Source: Pseudomonadota bacterium | Lineage (GTDB): Bacteria; Pseudomonadota; Gammaproteobacteria; Xanthomonadales; Xanthomonadaceae | Length of the DNA: 5,497 nucleotides | Assembly (NCBI GenBank): GCA_023444765.1 | Contig: JAEXLY010000122.1 | Coordinates: forward strand, 1 to 5,497 | Reading direction: 5' to 3' | Part shown: positions 1 to 5,493 of the stretch, one piece after another | Layout of the letters: every line of letters begins with the position of its first letter | How positions within the stretch are numbered: the first letter of the stretch is position 1 | Notes under the pieces: model-generated | Told to the model about the DNA's origin: nothing | Databases searched by the model: none | The model's input: the letters and a program-made list of their open reading frames with translations, nothing else | Position numbers and translations under genes: made by a program

Positions 1-4
1 CAAC

Positions 5-30
5 GCGCGCGGACGATCACACCCGCGCGC
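5..30. repeat. GC-only inverted repeat at left edge
   Basis: The 8-bp arm GCGCGCGG (5-12) is matched by CCGCGCGC (23-30) across a 10-nt spacer. No T-tract follows on either strand. The arms use only G and C, so chance is a serious explanation. If a gene ends just left of the window, this could be its termination or processing hairpin. Confidence 0.3.
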
Positions 31-270
31 TCCCTGGCCGGGACGAGCAACGGATCGCATGGCAGCGATACGCGTTCCAGGTCGCACCGTGCGTGCGCCA
101 ATGCCGGATCGCCAGGAACCCGGGGCGACGACGGCCCTGGCGACCGGCCGCGATCCGCTGCGCCACATCCGGACCCGACCAGCGCGGGGTTCCGGCGCGG
201 CGGGCCCGCATGCGAAGCGGTGTCGGGGAGGCAGCAGCCCCCTGGCGCACCGATGCGGGGCCGTCCGCGA

Positions 271-301
271 GACGGGCCTGCCGGTCGCGGCACGGCCCGT
301 C
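271..301. repeat. Strong 13-bp stem-loop in noncoding DNA
   Basis: GACGGGCC (271-278) pairs perfectly with GGCCCGTC (294-301). Inside it TGCCG (279-283) pairs with CGGCA (288-292), leaving a 4-nt GTCG loop and a single bulged C at 293. That is 13 paired positions in 31 nt, about 150 nt upstream of the L,D-transpeptidase start. No T-run follows on either strand, so it is not a canonical rho-independent terminator. It could be a leader RNA structure, a U-less terminator for a gene left of the window, or a protein binding site. Confidence 0.55.
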
Positions 302-437
302 GGATCGTGATATCGCGGGGCCACGCGCGCACCGGCGCACCCGCAACAGGCCGGCGCGCCGCCCACGCGGCACCCCGCCACCGCGCCGGGACTGCCGGCT
401 GCGTCGCCGTCCCGCCGCCGGAGTTCCCCCTGCGCAC

Positions 438-441
438 AGGA
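438..441 (+). promoter_or_regulatory. Ribosome binding site supporting the ATG at 451
   Basis: AGGA lies 9 nt before the ATG at 451, a normal Shine-Dalgarno spacing. The in-frame ATG at 478 has only CCCCGGCC-type sequence before it. This favours 451 as the start of the L,D-transpeptidase. Confidence 0.5.
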
Positions 442-450
442 CGCACCACA

Positions 451-1530
451 ATGGGATCTCCCCGGCCCCGCCTTCCCATGCACCGCTCCGCGCTCCTGGC
501 CCTGCTGGTCGCCCTGCTGCCGATCGCGTCCGGCACCGCCACGGACCGCGCGCCGGACGCGGCTGCCGGCATCCTCCGGCCGGGCGGGTTCCTGTGGCAT
601 CCGGAGATCGCGCCCCACGGCCCGATCGTGCTGGTGGTGAGCCTGGACGAGCAGCGTGCCTACGTGTACCGCAACGGGCTGGCGATTGGCGTGTCCACCA
701 TCAGCTCCGGCAAGCCGGGCATGGAAACGCCGACTGGCGTGTTCACCATCCTGCAGAAGAACGTCGATCACCGCTCCAACCTCTACGACGATGCGCCGAT
801 GCCCTACATGCAGCGGCTGACCTGGGACGGCATCGCGCTGCACGCTGGCACCGTGCCCGGCCGCCCCGCGTCGCACGGCTGCGTGAGGCTGCCGCTGGAG
901 TTCGCGCGCCTGCTGTTCGCCGAAACCCGACACGGCGACACCGTCGTGGTGGCCGATGCCAAGGCGTTCCCGGCCAGCCTGGCCCACCCTTCCGTCCTGG
1001 CGCCCGTGGACAGCCGCGGCGAGGGCGCACTGCCGGCAGCAGCCGGCGCCGACCGCTGGGACGACGCCGCCAGCCCGATCGGCCCGGTCAGCGTCCTGGT
1101 CAGCCTGGCCGACCGGCGCGTGTTCGTCCTGCGCAATGGCGTCACCATCGGCGAGGCGGCGCTGCAGGTGGAGGACGGGTTCTCGATCGGCGGCACCGTG
1201 CTGATGGTGGCCCAGCAGGTGCCCGCGGCCGACAGCGGCGGCGCAGTCGCGCCGGCGCCAGGGCGCTGGTCCGCCCATCCGATCCTGGGGCTGGACGCCG
1301 ACGCACTGGCCATCCTGCAACTGCGTCTGCGCGAGCGCCCGTTGCGGGTGGACGAGGCCTTCGCCGGGCGCGTGAAAGCGCTGCTGGTCCCCGGCACCAC
1401 CGTCCTGCTGACCGACCTTCCCGCTGTCCGCCCGGATCCACAGGATCCGCCCCTGCGTCCGGTGCTCGAGGCCGATACCGGAACCGGAACCGGGCAGCCC
1501 GCCGGGCCGGCCCTACCGCCCGTCCAGTAG
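451..1530 (+). CDS. L,D-transpeptidase (YkuD family) with a degenerate second YkuD-like half
   Basis: This 359-residue exported protein belongs to the L,D-transpeptidase family, which forms meso-DAP 3-3 cross-links or links other molecules to peptidoglycan stem peptides in the periplasm through an active-site cysteine. The N-terminus has arginines (R5, R7, R12) followed by a hydrophobic run (about 14-27) ending IASGTA, a signal peptide. The catalytic domain spans about 57-169, with H131 in LHAGT and the signature SHGCVRLP containing nucleophile C144. A second half from about 211 repeats the opening strands: GPVSVLVSLADRRVF resembles GPIVLVVSLDEQRAY, and both continue to RNG. It ends in LLVPGTTVLLTD, like HGDTVVVAD in the first half, but it has no SHGC motif. 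The C-terminal tail is proline-rich with a TGTGTG run. The next gene follows after 48 nt. ATG 478 is an alternative start that would keep the hydrophobic core. The enzyme class is secure; the acceptor substrate is unknown. Confidence 0.9.
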   Translation: MGSPRPRLPMHRSALLALLVALLPIASGTATDRAPDAAAGILRPGGFLWHPEIAPHGPIVLVVSLDEQRAYVYRNGLAIGVSTISSGKPGMETPTGVFTILQKNVDHRSNLYDDAPMPYMQRLTWDGIALHAGTVPGRPASHGCVRLPLEFARLLFAETRHGDTVVVADAKAFPASLAHPSVLAPVDSRGEGALPAAAGADRWDDAASPIGPVSVLVSLADRRVFVLRNGVTIGEAALQVEDGFSIGGTVLMVAQQVPAADSGGAVAPAPGRWSAHPILGLDADALAILQLRLRERPLRVDEAFAGRVKALLVPGTTVLLTDLPAVRPDPQDPPLRPVLEADTGTGTGQPAGPALPPVQ

Positions 1531-1566
1531 GCCCGCCGCGTTCAGGGCGGCGCGGACCGCCGCTGC

Positions 1567-1572
1567 TATCCT
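1567..1572 (+). promoter_or_regulatory. Possible -10 box for a leaderless transcript
   Basis: TATCCT ends 6 nt before the ATG at 1579, so initiation about 7 nt downstream would start the mRNA at or next to the start codon. No Shine-Dalgarno sequence is visible before this ATG, which fits a leaderless message. The -35 region is poor: TTCAGG at 1541-1546 would need a 20-nt spacer. Co-transcription from the gene upstream is the alternative. Confidence 0.35.
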
Positions 1573-1578
1573 GCCTGC

Positions 1579-2316
1579 ATGAAGCCATTCCTGGTCCGGG
1601 GCCTGTTCGCCGCCGCGCTGTCCGGCGCGCTCCTGTTCCCCGGCACGTCCGCTGCAGCCTCCCCGCAGACCGACCCACTGTTCACGCGCCTGGCGCGGGC
1701 CGCGCCTGGCCTGGACCGCGACGTGCTCTCGCTGGCGACACGCGCCGTCGCATGCACCATGCGCCAGCCCGGCGCGGGCACGCCCCCGTCCACGCTGAGC
1801 GTGATCGACTTCTCCCGACCGTCCACCGAACCGCGCCTGTGGGTCTTCGACCTGGCCAGCCACGCCCTTCTGTTCGAGGAACTGGTGGCGCACGGGCGCA
1901 ATACCGGCGGCAACATCGCGACCGCCTTCTCCAACCGCTCGGGCAGCAACATGTCCAGCCTGGGCGCGTTCCGCACGGCCGAGTCGTACGTCGGCGCGAA
2001 CGGGTACTCGCTGCGCCTGGACGGACTGGAGCCGGGATTCAACGACCGCGCCCGCGAACGCGCCATCGTCATCCATGGCGCCCCCTACGTCAGCCCCGAC
2101 ATCGCCCGTGCGCAGGGGCGCCTGGGTCGCAGCCTGGGCTGCCCGGCGGTCCGGCCCGATGTCGCACCCCAGTTGATCGATCGCATCCGCGGCGGCTCGC
2201 TGGTCTTCGCCTACTACCCCGACAGCGACTGGCTCGGCCGCTCGCACCTGCTCGATGGCGACTGCGGCGCGACGCGCCAGGCCAGCACGAAGCCGCCGTC
2301 GTCCCGCGACAGCTGA
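1579..2316 (+). CDS. Murein L,D-transpeptidase catalytic domain family protein (YkuD_2 type)
   Basis: This 245-residue protein has a signal peptide: KPFLVRG, then a hydrophobic stretch at about 8-20, with likely cleavage after GTSAAA (about residue 27). The body matches the YkuD_2 subfamily. It contains VFDLASHALLFEELVAHG (89-106), then TGGNIATAFSN and GSNMSSLGAF, then IVIHGAPYVS with H166, and finally RSLGCPAV with the probable nucleophile C188. This subfamily uses SLGCPAV where classical YkuD enzymes have SHGCVR, so it is distinct from its neighbour upstream. Family knowledge suggests cysteine-dependent chemistry on peptidoglycan peptides in the periplasm, but the exact reaction is not settled from sequence. 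The start is fixed by the signal peptide, although no ribosome binding site is seen. The gene ends 78 nt from the stop of the convergent gene, and no T-tract terminator is visible between them. Confidence 0.88.
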   Translation: MKPFLVRGLFAAALSGALLFPGTSAAASPQTDPLFTRLARAAPGLDRDVLSLATRAVACTMRQPGAGTPPSTLSVIDFSRPSTEPRLWVFDLASHALLFEELVAHGRNTGGNIATAFSNRSGSNMSSLGAFRTAESYVGANGYSLRLDGLEPGFNDRARERAIVIHGAPYVSPDIARAQGRLGRSLGCPAVRPDVAPQLIDRIRGGSLVFAYYPDSDWLGRSHLLDGDCGATRQASTKPPSSRDS

Positions 2317-2394
2317 GCACGGGCCGGTCGGCGGTCCCGGCGGCGCCCCGGACAACGCGACCCCGGACGGGATCGCCCGGCCCGGCCCGCCACC

Positions 2395-3051
2395 CTATTC
2401 CGGCGCGTGAGGGGCGAACTGCCCGGAGGCCATGTCCCACCAGGGCGTGCACAGCTCCAGCTGGCCCACCAGCGCCTCGTCGCCGGCCTGCCAGAGGATC
2501 CCCGCCGCGACCTCCTGCGACGCGAGGAACCCGTCCCCGGCCAGCGGCGCGACGCCGAGGCACCAGCGCACGCGGACCGGCGGACGCGCTGTGGGAATCG
2601 AGAATCCGAACTCCCCGTCCACGGTGGCGCCGGCGGCCAGTTCCAGGGCCAGCGGCGTGGCCGGCACCGTCGGCCCGGTGAACCCGCCCGGGACGGTGCC
2701 GCGGGCGACGTGACGCAGGACGACATCGTCGCCGATGGCCTCGAAGGTCGGCGCGGCCACTGCGCCTGGCGCCAGGCGGCCGGCCAGCATCGCCTGCCTG
2801 TCGCCACGGTCGAACACCGCCAGCGGCGCATCGCCGGTGTTGCGCACCCGGTAGCGCAGGCGAATGGCGTCGGGGGCCGTGGCAGTGATCGCCACCTCGA
2901 GTTCGGCGATGTCCGCCTCGACACGCACCATGGCACTGGACGTCCCGTTCATCGACTCCATCCGCAGGCCGGGCGACCCGCCGCGGCCCGTCCCATCGTA
3001 GGCCGCGGCCTGGGCGCAGGCCAACGACCACGCAAGCAGCACTCCCGCCAT
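2395..3051 (-). CDS. Exported protein of unknown function
   Basis: I do not recognise this family. The chosen ATG gives 218 residues beginning MAGVLLAWSLACAQAAA, a short hydrophobic export signal with likely cleavage after AQAAA. The context SLAC is a poor lipobox because position -3 is serine, so I do not call it a lipoprotein. The mature protein alternates short hydrophobic strands with turns, for example AIRLRYRVRNTGDAPLAVFD (about 63-82), suggesting a beta-sandwich like those in BsuPI-type or Ig-like domains; this is inference only. Two cysteines near the C-terminus (in RWCLG and ELCTPWW) could form a disulfide in the periplasm. The frame is open upstream to 3153, but that start would place the coding sequence across the strong terminator at 3089-3127 and bury the signal peptide. 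A weak GGCGGGCGG precedes the ATG. The signal peptide lacks an early positive charge, so a non-ATG start slightly upstream (TTG at 3081) is possible. Confidence 0.7.
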   Translation of the reverse strand: MAGVLLAWSLACAQAAAYDGTGRGGSPGLRMESMNGTSSAMVRVEADIAELEVAITATAPDAIRLRYRVRNTGDAPLAVFDRGDRQAMLAGRLAPGAVAAPTFEAIGDDVVLRHVARGTVPGGFTGPTVPATPLALELAAGATVDGEFGFSIPTARPPVRVRWCLGVAPLAGDGFLASQEVAAGILWQAGDEALVGQLELCTPWWDMASGQFAPHAPE

Positions 3052-3088
3052 CCGCCCGCCGCCGCTATCGGCCGGCGGCAAGCGCAGG

Positions 3089-3127
3089 AAAAAAGATGGG
3101 CAGCCGCGCGCACGCGGACTGCCCATC
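3089..3127 (-). terminator. Rho-independent terminator of the M91 metallopeptidase gene
   Basis: Read on the minus strand, GATGGGCAG and CTGCCCATC form a 9-bp stem. It continues, after one bulged T, with five more pairs (CGCGG with CCGCG) around a 4-nt loop, and is followed directly by TTTTTT. The stem begins about 41 nt after the stop codon of the gene at 3169. There is no T-run on the other side, so it works in the minus direction only. It separates the M91 gene from the small exported protein gene downstream. Confidence 0.9.
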
Positions 3128-3168
3128 CCTCCATCCCTGGAGCAGGTGATCATGGCCTCCTGCCGCGA

Positions 3169-4749
3169 TCACAACCTGTAGCTTGGCCGGTCCGGGAGAC
3201 CCAGTTCCCCGCGCAGTCCGTTCTCGGTCAGATGATCGGGATTGGCGGTGGTCGGAGGCGTGGCCGGATCGCCATCGAAGTCGTAGGCGGGGGCCGTGGT
3301 CTCCAGGCCCACCGCCTGCCGCTCGGAGTTGGAAATGCCGCGGTCGGCAGCGTCGGGGCCGTTGTAGTTGCCCGGCTGCAGCGTACCGTTGACGAAGTTG
3401 TAGGCGTGCGACATCTCGTGGTACAGCACCACCACCGGCGCCGGGAAAGCGTCCATGTGGAACGAGGGGTTGTAGCGGATCTCGGTCTGCACGCCCGGGC
3501 CGGCGACGCCGTTGGTGATCTGTACGTCGGGCCAGGTGACCCCGTCCCCGGCCGGCATCGCATAGCCGTTGTGTTCGTTCGACAGCTCCTTGATCGTCAC
3601 CGTGTTGCCGGTGCCGGCCGCGGTGGCGTCGAACTCGGCGAGCATGCGCTGGCCATTGGGGGAACTGCGCAGGAAGTCGATCTCCGCCTGCACACGCTGC
3701 ACGAATGCGTCGGAGCCTTCGATCCTCAGGCTGGCACCCGCCTGCGGGTCGATCTCGACATTCACCACGGTCGGGCGCGTGCCCGTGGCGGCATTGATCA
3801 GATCGCCGATCCCGGCGTAGACGGTGGTGCCGTCGCCGGCTCCCTCGATGGTATCGCGCCCCGCGCCGGCGTATACGGCGCTTGCGCCTGGTGCCGCATG
3901 GATGACGTCGTCTCCGGTACCGCCGGACACCATGTCGCCCGTGCCGCGGCTTCGGATCGTATCGTTGTCTGCGCCGCCTTCCAGGAAGTTGCGCCCCGCT
4001 CCGCCGTCGATGCTGTCGTTCCCGTCGCCGCCGTGGATCACATCCACGCCGTTTCCTCCCTGGACGACGTCGTCGCCGCTGCCGCCGAAGACATCGTTGC
4101 GGCCGCTGCCGGACAGGATCACATGGTCGTTGCCGGCGCCGGCATCGACGCGATTGTCGCCACTGCCGGCGATCTCGATCCGGTCGGTGCCGTCGCCGGT
4201 ATCGGCCACGATGTTGACGGTGACGTTGGCGGCGACTTCGATGACGTCGTCGCCGCCACCGGTCCGGATGGTCAGCTCCTGCCCTTCGGCGGTGGACACC
4301 GCGAACGAACGGCCATTGATGCTCACGTCGAGGGTACCGTCGTCGCGCTGGCTCACGCCCACGCGATCGTCGGAGCCCCCGGTGGTGACGACCAGCTGGT
4401 CGGCGCTGACATAGCTCTGGCCGAAGCCGGCGTCGGCCAGCGTGCGTTCGCGGGCGATGCGGATGTCGCCGTCGCGGTGCAGCGGGTCGACCTGGATGGT
4501 CTTGCCGTCGGGCGTCCGCGCCAGCGTGCGTTCGGCCGGATTGCTGCGGGTGCCGTCGATCGGGGTGGCGTCCTGTGACAGCTGAGCAGCCACCGTGGCG
4601 GGCCGGTCGACCTGACCCGGCTCGAGCGGGTGCTGGTCCAGTTCGTCCGGGGACGCCAGCAACCCGCGCTCGACAGCCGGGTCGTCCCAGTAACCGTCGG
4701 TGCGCGGCGGCGCGGCATCGGCGACCCGGACGCTTTCGGTGATCGACAT
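3169..4749 (-). CDS. RTX-like repeat protein with C-terminal M91 (NleD/HopH1-type) zinc metallopeptidase domain
   Basis: The chosen start gives 526 residues with no signal peptide or membrane segment. The polar N-terminal region (about 1-120) matches nothing I know. From about 124 come glycine/aspartate-rich strands (GGSDD, GGGDDVIEV), then two nonapeptides (195-212), then twelve in-phase nonapeptides (214-321) of the GGxGxDxUx type, which fold as Ca2+-binding parallel beta-rolls. The C-terminal part (about 328-526) resembles M91 metallopeptidases. It has HEMSH (444-448), with two zinc-ligand histidines and the catalytic glutamate, then SERQAVGL with E476 as the probable third ligand, then a tail with ENGLRGELGLPDRPSY. 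Known M91 members include the type III effectors NleD and HopH1, which cleave host proteins. The target and export route here are unknown. ATG 4785 is also in frame but has no ribosome binding site; GAG lies 8 nt before ATG 4749. The gene is divergent from ppa and ends at a strong terminator. Confidence 0.87.
   Translation of the reverse strand: MSITESVRVADAAPPRTDGYWDDPAVERGLLASPDELDQHPLEPGQVDRPATVAAQLSQDATPIDGTRSNPAERTLARTPDGKTIQVDPLHRDGDIRIARERTLADAGFGQSYVSADQLVVTTGGSDDRVGVSQRDDGTLDVSINGRSFAVSTAEGQELTIRTGGGDDVIEVAANVTVNIVADTGDGTDRIEIAGSGDNRVDAGAGNDHVILSGSGRNDVFGGSGDDVVQGGNGVDVIHGGDGNDSIDGGAGRNFLEGGADNDTIRSRGTGDMVSGGTGDDVIHAAPGASAVYAGAGRDTIEGAGDGTTVYAGIGDLINAATGTRPTVVNVEIDPQAGASLRIEGSDAFVQRVQAEIDFLRSSPNGQRMLAEFDATAAGTGNTVTIKELSNEHNGYAMPAGDGVTWPDVQITNGVAGPGVQTEIRYNPSFHMDAFPAPVVVLYHEMSHAYNFVNGTLQPGNYNGPDAADRGISNSERQAVGLETTAPAYDFDGDPATPPTTANPDHLTENGLRGELGLPDRPSYRL
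3787..4110 (-). repeat. Twelve in-phase nonapeptide (27-bp) RTX-like repeats
   Basis: Within the M91 gene, residues 214-321 divide into twelve consecutive 9-residue units without a phase break. Examples are GSGDDVVQG, GNGVDVIHG, GDGNDSIDG, GTGDDVIHA and GAGRDTIEG. The best units keep the Gly-x-Gly-x-Asp core that binds calcium in beta-rolls. Units 1, 5 and 6 have altered acidic positions, and the ninth (APGASAVYA) and last units are degenerate. Two further units lie just before, at residues 195-212, offset by one serine. The repeats have diverged at DNA level, suggesting an old array. Confidence 0.85.
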
Positions 4750-4780
4750 GGCGGGGTTCTCGCTGGCTCGGACGACGGCG

Positions 4781-4804
4781 CCCATATGTACGCCGGCGTA
4801 TGGG
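4781..4804. repeat. Nested inverted repeat upstream of the M91 gene
   Basis: TACGCCGGCGTA (4789-4800) is a perfect 12-bp palindrome. It overlaps a second pair of arms, CCCATA (4781-4786) and TATGGG (4799-4804), whose centre is 2 bp away. The element lies 32 bp before the chosen M91 start and overlaps the best -10 candidate for that gene, so a repressor or activator site is plausible. No known regulator motif is recognised. Confidence 0.45.
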
Positions 4805-4813
4805 CCCAGGCCA
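4785..4813 (-). promoter_or_regulatory. Weak candidate promoter for the M91 gene
   Basis: On the minus strand TACATA (4790-4785) could be a -10 box, with TGGCCT (4813-4808) 17 nt upstream as a very poor -35. Initiation would give a leader of about 29 nt that contains the GAG ribosome binding site. The palindrome at 4789-4800 falls mostly within the spacer. A TTGACC (4840-4835) resembles a -35 but has no -10 at the right distance. Confidence 0.25.
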
Positions 4814-4828
4814 GCTGGGGCGTACCCT

Positions 4829-4848
4829 GCCTCGGGTCAACCCGAGGC
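4829..4848. repeat. Inverted repeat midway between the divergent M91 and ppa genes
   Basis: GCCTCGGG (4829-4836) and CCCGAGGC (4841-4848) are perfect 8-bp arms around TCAA. No T-tract follows on either side, so it is not an obvious terminator. It lies about 16 bp upstream of the candidate -35 regions of both divergent genes, the usual place for a shared transcription-factor site. No regulator family is recognised. Confidence 0.5.
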
Positions 4849-4864
4849 GGACCTGCGACCGGAT

Positions 4865-4894
4865 TTCTGCAATGCAGCATCCGTCGCGTAGAAT
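4865..4894 (+). promoter_or_regulatory. ppa: Probable promoter of ppa
   Basis: TAGAAT (4889-4894) is one base from the consensus -10. TTCTGC (4865-4870), 18 nt upstream, is a weak -35. Initiation near 4901 would give a leader of about 44 nt carrying the GGAG ribosome binding site. A short palindrome CTGCA-A-TGCAG (4867-4877) overlaps the -35. Confidence 0.5.
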
Positions 4895-4930
4895 GCGCTC
4901 CCCACCAATGCGGGCCTGGCCCGCGCCGCC

Positions 4931-4934
4931 GGAG
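4931..4934 (+). promoter_or_regulatory. ppa: Ribosome binding site of ppa
   Basis: GGAG lies 10 nt before the ATG at 4945. The reading frame is open far upstream (to 4630), so this site and the conserved N-terminus decide the start. Confidence 0.6.
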
Positions 4935-4944
4935 TTGCCGCCCC

Positions 4945-5493
4945 ATGGGTCTCGACCACGTCTCCACCGGGAAGAATCCCCCGGACGAAATCAACGTCAT
5001 CATCGAGATCCCGAAGGACGCCGAGCCGGTCAAGTACGAGGTGGACAAGGAGAGCGGCGCGATCTTCGTCGACCGCGTGCTGTCCACGCCGATGCGCTAC
5101 CCCTGCAACTACGGCTACGTGCCCAACACCCTGTGCGGCGACGGCGACCCGGCCGACGTGCTGGTGGTGCTGCCGCTGCCGCTGGTCCCGGGTTCGGTGA
5201 TCCGCTGCCGCCCGGTCGGCGTGCTGAAGATGACCGACGAGGCCGGCAGCGACGAGAAGCTGCTGGCGGTGCCGGTGGCCAAGGTGTTCCAGGGCTATGC
5301 CCACGTCGACAGCATCGACAAGGTCAGCGCCCACTGGCTGGAGCGCATCGGCCACTTCTTCGAACACTACAAGGATCTCGAGAAGGGCAAGTGGGTCAAG
5401 CTCGAGGGCTGGGGCGGCGCCGAGGAAGCGAAGAAGATCCTGGTGTACGCGATCGAGCGCCACAACGCGCAGAAGGCCGGCACCGCGAGCTGA
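4945..5493 (+). CDS. ppa: Inorganic pyrophosphatase, family I (soluble)
   Basis: This 182-residue cytoplasmic enzyme hydrolyses inorganic pyrophosphate to two phosphates with Mg2+, pulling forward nucleic acid, protein and other biosynthetic reactions. Length and sequence match bacterial family I enzymes, which form hexamers in E. coli. By alignment from memory with the E. coli enzyme, the active-site residues are all present: E21, K30, E32, R44, Y56, D66, D68, D71, D98, D103, K105, Y142 and K143. The signature reads DGDPADV, with alanine where E. coli has valine. This alanine and the following LPLPLVPGSV fit the xanthomonad form. Further conserved blocks are YPCNYGYVPNTL, RCRPVGVLKMTDEAG and HFFEHYKDLEKGKWVK. 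The start follows GGAG at 10-nt spacing and gives the usual N-terminus leading into NPPDEINVIIEIPK. It has its own promoter-like sequence and is divergent from the M91 gene, so the two are probably functionally unrelated. Confidence 0.97.
   Translation: MGLDHVSTGKNPPDEINVIIEIPKDAEPVKYEVDKESGAIFVDRVLSTPMRYPCNYGYVPNTLCGDGDPADVLVVLPLPLVPGSVIRCRPVGVLKMTDEAGSDEKLLAVPVAKVFQGYAHVDSIDKVSAHWLERIGHFFEHYKDLEKGKWVKLEGWGGAEEAKKILVYAIERHNAQKAGTAS

Larger units (their letters stand above)
1..450. other. Unassigned region upstream of the first L,D-transpeptidase
   Basis: I see no supportable gene here. Open frames exist on both strands only because stop codons are rare at this GC content. Their translations are arginine- and proline-rich, lack recognisable domains, and have mixed third-position composition unlike the real genes to the right. 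The stretch contains a strong hairpin (271-301), a weaker GC-only inverted repeat at the left edge (5-30), and the probable ribosome binding site of the gene starting at 451. It is most likely intergenic and leader DNA, but a diverged gene remnant cannot be excluded. Confidence 0.5.

Noticed and set aside
17..451. 144-codon minus-strand open frame in the left region
   Set aside because: It starts at TTG, is arginine-rich, and has no domain, signal or ribosome binding site.
1435..1449. Paired GGATCC hexamers separated by 3 nt
   Set aside because: They lie inside the transpeptidase gene's proline-rich tail (DPQDPP) and are explained by codon repetition.
1546..1561. GC-only hairpin between the two transpeptidase genes as a terminator
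   Set aside because: The stem is only about 5 bp and no T-tract follows. It is common by chance in such DNA.
2346..2368. Direct repeat of CCCCGGAC in the convergent intergenic gap
   Set aside because: It is 8 bp of GC-rich sequence with no flanking structure or T-tract, so it is likely chance.
93..2681. 862-codon plus-strand open frame across both transpeptidase genes
   Set aside because: It is arginine- and proline-rich, has no domain, and overlaps two genes with clear catalytic motifs in other frames.
2998..3051. Lipoprotein signal at SLAC in the small exported protein
   Set aside because: Serine at position -3 does not fit the lipobox, and a signal peptidase I site (AQAAA) follows closely.
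3052..3153. N-terminal extension of the small exported protein to ATG 3153
   Set aside because: The extension would run through the stem and T-tract of the terminator at 3089-3127 and would place the signal peptide internally.
2407..4578. Long plus-strand open frame (723 codons) antisense to the exported protein and M91 genes
   Set aside because: It is a GC-rich shadow. Its V/A/D-rich quasi-repeats are the antisense reading of the glycine/aspartate nonapeptides, and the minus-strand frame has recognisable domains and a matching terminator.
3065..4840. 591-codon minus-strand open frame overlapping the M91 gene
   Set aside because: It is extremely arginine-rich (runs of RRRR), a typical out-of-frame product of high-GC DNA. 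The M91 frame explains this DNA.
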